Both the position numbers and the translations under genes were made by a program. Positions 61,018-64,000 of a stretch of DNA of 64,000 bases are shown one piece after another. How positions within the stretch are numbered: position 1 is the stretch's first letter; each line of letters begins with the position of its first letter. Origin of the DNA: Faucicola osloensis_B (lineage in GTDB: Bacteria; Pseudomonadota; Gammaproteobacteria; Pseudomonadales; Moraxellaceae). The notes under the pieces are model-generated. The model searched no databases. It was not told the DNA's origin and worked only from the letters and a program-made list of their open reading frames with translations. The stretch spans positions 186,001 through 250,000 of the forward strand of contig CAXORL010000002.1 of assembly GCA_964211495.1 (NCBI GenBank), in the 5' to 3' direction.

Positions 61018-61163
61018 AAACCTTAAATGCAGTAAGGTTTTGTCACCAATTGCAAAAATTTAGTATATAATGGTTACAAAGTTCCGTATAATAGTTAAAA
61101 ATTAGACTTGAATTCATTTAGATTCAACAACTCTTGCCCCAATGATTTACAGTGAGGTTTACG

Positions 61164-61652
61164 ATGGCTCATCATGAAGTCGTGGAAAACAATGTCAAAA
61201 AAGAACTTAGTTACTCTTTAATTGGCGTTTTAGCGTTTCTAGGCGTGGTTTTATTAATCCTTATTTCAGCAATTGTTCGCCCCGCTGGTAACCATGTCGA
61301 CGTTGCAAAACTCAATGCTGAAGTGGAAGCCAAAGCCGCCGCATCTGCTGCTGCCGCTGCCAAACCAGCGGGTTCGACGCCTGCTGCAACCTCACCTGCG
61401 GCGGGTGAAACCACCACCGCCACTGCCAATGCAGACACCGCAACAGGTCCAAACGCCACAGTGGCCAGCCCAGACAATGCTTCTATGACGCCATCTTCTG
61501 CACCAACGGCTACGGCAAAAACATCGACCATTGAAGCGCGTAATGCCTCAACAGCTGAAGCCAAAGCAGAGATTAAAGCCAAAACAGGTGAAACCCCAAA
61601 TATCGCACCACCTGTTGCCTCAGCGGTCAAATCTCAAGAACAATCAAAATAA
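61164..61652 (+). CDS. Small inner-membrane anchored Ala/Thr-rich protein
   Basis: About 162 residues, family not recognised. One membrane helix at residues 20-40 (LIGVLAFLGVVLLILISAIV) follows a short charged N-terminus, so the protein is probably a single-pass anchor. The remaining 110 residues are Ala/Thr/Pro/Lys-rich low-complexity sequence, likely disordered and periplasmic. The ATG at 61164 has GAGG upstream. Ends at a strong terminator. Confidence 0.72.
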   Translation: MAHHEVVENNVKKELSYSLIGVLAFLGVVLLILISAIVRPAGNHVDVAKLNAEVEAKAAASAAAAAKPAGSTPAATSPAAGETTTATANADTATGPNATVASPDNASMTPSSAPTATAKTSTIEARNASTAEAKAEIKAKTGETPNIAPPVASAVKSQEQSK

Positions 61653-61667
61653 TACATTGGCTGCATA

Positions 61668-61697
61668 AAAAAACCACGTTAGATAACGTGGTTTTTT
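61668..61697 (+). terminator. Terminator between hypothetical gene and folA
   Basis: AACCACGTT and AACGTGGTT form the stem core, flanked by A- and T-runs, so it works for both converging genes. Confidence 0.9.
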
Positions 61698-61724
61698 TTG
61701 TACGCTAAGTCGCCATTGTCAAGC

Positions 61725-62252
61725 TTAAGCTTTTTGGTAAGTGACAAACTGATAGCTCAACCCGCTTTGCTCATCCGTGAATTTTTCACTTTCTGATGTT
61801 TTGAAAAAATCACTGGTAATCACTGGATAAAACGCCGCTGCGTTGTCAATCACGGTATCGACCTGGGTAATTTCTAAGCGATCACTAAACAGTAGGGCTT
61901 GTTGGAAGACTTTTTCGCCACCAATCACCCAAATCGTTTGTAAACCTTTACCATGGGCGAGCGATGAAGCTTGGGTCAGTGCGTCATCTAGGTTGTGCAT
62001 CACAATGACGGCATCATCATCCACTTGGTAATCCAAGTTGGTGGTAATCACAAAATTGGTACGATTGGGCAAGGGTTTTGCACCCATAGATTCAAAGGTC
62101 TTGCGACCCATAATCACGATACCGCCATTGGTATGTTTTTTAAAATGTTTCAAGTCCTCAGAGATGTGCCAAGGCAATTGATTGTCTTTGCCAATGGCGC
62201 GGTTTTGGCTCATCGCCACGATTTGGGCGACTTCCACATTAGAATAACTCAT
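61725..62252 (-). CDS. folA: Dihydrofolate reductase
   Basis: 175 residues. IVAMSQNRAIGKDNQLPWHI, MGRKTFESMGAKPLPNRTN and VIGGEKVFQQAL are the usual substrate and NADPH-binding segments. It regenerates tetrahydrofolate after thymidylate synthase, which lies directly upstream on the same strand. Confidence 0.96.
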   Translation of the reverse strand: MSYSNVEVAQIVAMSQNRAIGKDNQLPWHISEDLKHFKKHTNGGIVIMGRKTFESMGAKPLPNRTNFVITTNLDYQVDDDAVIVMHNLDDALTQASSLAHGKGLQTIWVIGGEKVFQQALLFSDRLEITQVDTVIDNAAAFYPVITSDFFKTSESEKFTDEQSGLSYQFVTYQKA

Positions 62253-62295
62253 GATTTATCCTTATTGTTGTGATTTTTGGCATTCGGCTGCAAGC

Positions 62296-63156
62296 TTATA
62301 CAGAGACTTCAGCCTTAATTGTGGCATGGCTTTGATAATTTTCAATTTTTATATCGTTAAAATCAAAGGCAAAAATGTCAGTCACTTCAGGGTTGAGCCA
62401 AAGTTTGGGTAGGGCAAACGGCTCGCGGCTAAGCTGCTCATGCACTTGCTGTAGATGGTTGTTATAGATATGACAATCACCGCCCGTCCACACAAACTCA
62501 CCGACGCCAAGCCCCGTCACATGGGCTATCATGTGGGTAAGCAAGGCATAGCTGGCAATGTTAAAAGGTACACCCAAGAACAAATCCGCCGAGCGTTGGT
62601 ACAACTGACAAGATAATTTGCCATCGGCGACAAAAAACTGAAACAGGGTATGACAAGGGGGCAAGGCCACTTCGTTGGCCTCCAAAGGATTCCAGCCAGA
62701 GACAATCAAACGGCGCGAGTTTGGGTTGTTTTTGATTTCATTGACCACCCAACTGATTTGGTCAAAACCGTCTGACTGGTAGCTGCCGTCCGCTTTTTTG
62801 CTTGCCCCGAAGTTGCGCCACTGGTGTCCGTACACCGCGCCAAGTTCACCTTCAGGCTTGCCAAATCGGGCAGTTTGCTCGGCGGTTGCCCATTCATTCC
62901 AAATGCGTACACCATTGTCCTGCAAGTATTGGACATGGGTATCGCCTTTTAAAAACCAAAGCAGCTCATAAATCACGCTTTTGGTATGGATTTTTTTGGT
63001 GGTCAGTAGTGGAAAACCCTCATTCAAATCAAACCGCATCTGCGCGCCAAAATAGCTGATGGTACCGGTGCCCGTACGGTCGCCTTTTTGTATGCCGTTA
63101 TCTAGCACCAGTTTAAGTAAATCCAAATAGGCTTGTTCGTTCTTTGACGTAATCAT
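62296..63156 (-). CDS. thyA: Thymidylate synthase
   Basis: 286 residues. GDRTGTGTISYFGAQMRF, the catalytic Cys in ALPPCHTLFQFFV and SADLFLGVPFNIASYALL. It methylates dUMP using methylene-tetrahydrofolate. Flanked by lgt and folA on the same strand, a common order. Confidence 0.97.
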   Translation of the reverse strand: MITSKNEQAYLDLLKLVLDNGIQKGDRTGTGTISYFGAQMRFDLNEGFPLLTTKKIHTKSVIYELLWFLKGDTHVQYLQDNGVRIWNEWATAEQTARFGKPEGELGAVYGHQWRNFGASKKADGSYQSDGFDQISWVVNEIKNNPNSRRLIVSGWNPLEANEVALPPCHTLFQFFVADGKLSCQLYQRSADLFLGVPFNIASYALLTHMIAHVTGLGVGEFVWTGGDCHIYNNHLQQVHEQLSREPFALPKLWLNPEVTDIFAFDFNDIKIENYQSHATIKAEVSV

Positions 63157-63187
63157 GCGTGATGAGTTCCTTGGTTAGTTTTCTTTG

Positions 63188-64000
63188 TTAGTCCACATTC
63201 TTTTGACTGCCCCAATCGTAAATTTGGTTTTTATACGCCCAAATCAATAAAATCAAACCACCGATAATCATCGGTAGGCTTAAGATTTGCCCTTTTGTCA
63301 TCCACCCTAATAAAATAAAACCTTGGTCAGCATCAGGTTGGCGGAAGAATTCGGTAATAAAACGCGCAATACCGTAGCCCATCACGAATAAGCCACTGAC
63401 TGCCATACGCGGACGCGGCCGGCTGGCAAACCACCAAACCAAAACAAACAGTACCACCCCTTCAGTAAAAGCCTGATACAGCTGTGACGGGTGGCGGGGG
63501 AGTAACAAATAATTGTTACCATCAATCATAAAGGTTTGCGCAAGGCTTTGCAGGGCAGGGCTTTGTTTGAGCAGTTCATTGTCTTCATTGACCGCTTGCG
63601 GAAACAGCATCAGCCAGTTGTAACCACCGTCAGATACTCGACCCCACAATTCGCCATTGATAAAATTGCCAATACGACCAAACAGCAGTCCGGTTGGCAC
63701 GCAGGGAATAATAAAATCTAGCACATTCCAAATGTTCTTTTGATATTTGCGGGCAAAAAATAGCATTGCGATGGCGACACCCAAAAATCCCCCATGAAAC
63801 GACATGCCGCCTTGGTTGATTTTGAACAAATACATCGGATTGGCTAAAAATTCGCTCAATTGATAAAACAGCACATAGCCTATACGACCGCCTAAAATCA
63901 CGCCCATCGCCCCGTAAAACACCAGGTCAGCGACCATGTCGGCATTCCAGTCTGGGCGTGACTTAGTGCGATACCAAGCCAACGCATAAGCGGCAGCAAA
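63188..64000 (-). CDS. lgt: Prolipoprotein diacylglyceryl transferase, partial
   Basis: The frame is open to the window end, so the first 30 or so residues are missing. The Lgt signature GRIGNFINGELWGR, FHGGFLGVAIA and HPSQLYQAFTEG are present, with several membrane helices. It attaches diacylglycerol to prolipoproteins, the step before signal peptidase II and Lnt. Gene continues beyond 64000. Confidence 0.95.
   Translation of the reverse strand, partial: FAAAYALAWYRTKSRPDWNADMVADLVFYGAMGVILGGRIGYVLFYQLSEFLANPMYLFKINQGGMSFHGGFLGVAIAMLFFARKYQKNIWNVLDFIIPCVPTGLLFGRIGNFINGELWGRVSDGGYNWLMLFPQAVNEDNELLKQSPALQSLAQTFMIDGNNYLLLPRHPSQLYQAFTEGVVLFVLVWWFASRPRPRMAVSGLFVMGYGIARFITEFFRQPDADQGFILLGWMTKGQILSLPMIIGGLILLIWAYKNQIYDWGSQKNVD

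Overview
The window looks like a chromosome segment from a Moraxellaceae bacterium (Moraxella / Faucicola / Psychrobacter-like gammaproteobacterium). I infer this from protein character and gene order: argH divergent from an AlgZ-like sensor and AlgR-like regulator followed by hemC-hemD, the rpsP-rimM-trmD-rplS block, corC-lnt, and lgt-thyA-folA. Base composition looks moderate (mid-40s % GC by eye). Genes are dense and no rRNA, tRNA or CRISPR array was found.

Layout. (1) 1-1.9 kb: right end of an accessory module on the minus strand, with a partial divergent tyrosine-recombinase-like protein, an unknown 191-residue protein and a small winged-helix protein. (2) 2.0-6.4 kb: a TerD stress cluster: a TerD-like/trypsin-like protease fusion, two TerD proteins with intact acidic motifs and a TerD-like/VWA protein, interrupted by transposase and other gene debris. 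(3) 6.4-12 kb: glycerate kinase, a GntP-type permease, an acyl-CoA synthetase, and a deletion scar joining an AraC-regulator tail to the C-terminal half of an MFS transporter. (4) 13.1-26.3 kb: a urea island: ureD-ureA-ureBC(fused)-ureE-ureF-ureG-hupE/ureJ, then urtABCDE (urea ABC transporter). Both halves are preceded by sigma-54-type -24/-12 elements, suggesting joint nitrogen control. A small frame-disrupted zinc-ribbon gene lies between ureBC and ureE. (5) 26.4-31.2 kb: fumC, a MATE exporter, a MarR-type regulator, a TRIC/YadS-type membrane protein. (6) 31.4-35.3 kb: an Anbu (proteasome-like) peptidase, a transglutaminase-like protein and a circularly permuted ATP-grasp fused to an alpha-E domain, a compact peptide-modification system. 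(7) 35.8-49.9 kb: LysR/DoxX/extradiol dioxygenase, an ABC exporter, hydrolase, AlkB-like protein, hisA, nhaD, the ribosome/tRNA block, an MFS transporter, YggX and a WG-repeat protein. (8) 49.9-64 kb: argH, AlgZ/AlgR-like pair, hemCD, mutY, dienelactone hydrolase, YcgN-type protein, corC, lnt, folA, thyA, lgt (cut by the window end).

How genes work together. UrtABCDE imports urea, UreA/UreBC hydrolyses it, UreDEFG load nickel and HupE/UreJ probably supplies nickel. The Anbu, transglutaminase and ATP-grasp/alpha-E genes are consecutive on one strand and probably form one pathway. The Ter proteins likely form a membrane-associated stress-sensing complex with a protease output.

The most unexpected non-coding signal is that many intergenic spacers carry a short, partly decayed tandem repeat (unit 8-21 bp, 2-5 copies), often touching a stop codon. 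The clearest are at 11946-12000, 30469-30516, 32221-32264, 36699-36732 and 42087-42128. They suggest that spacers in this genome grow by short tandem duplication.
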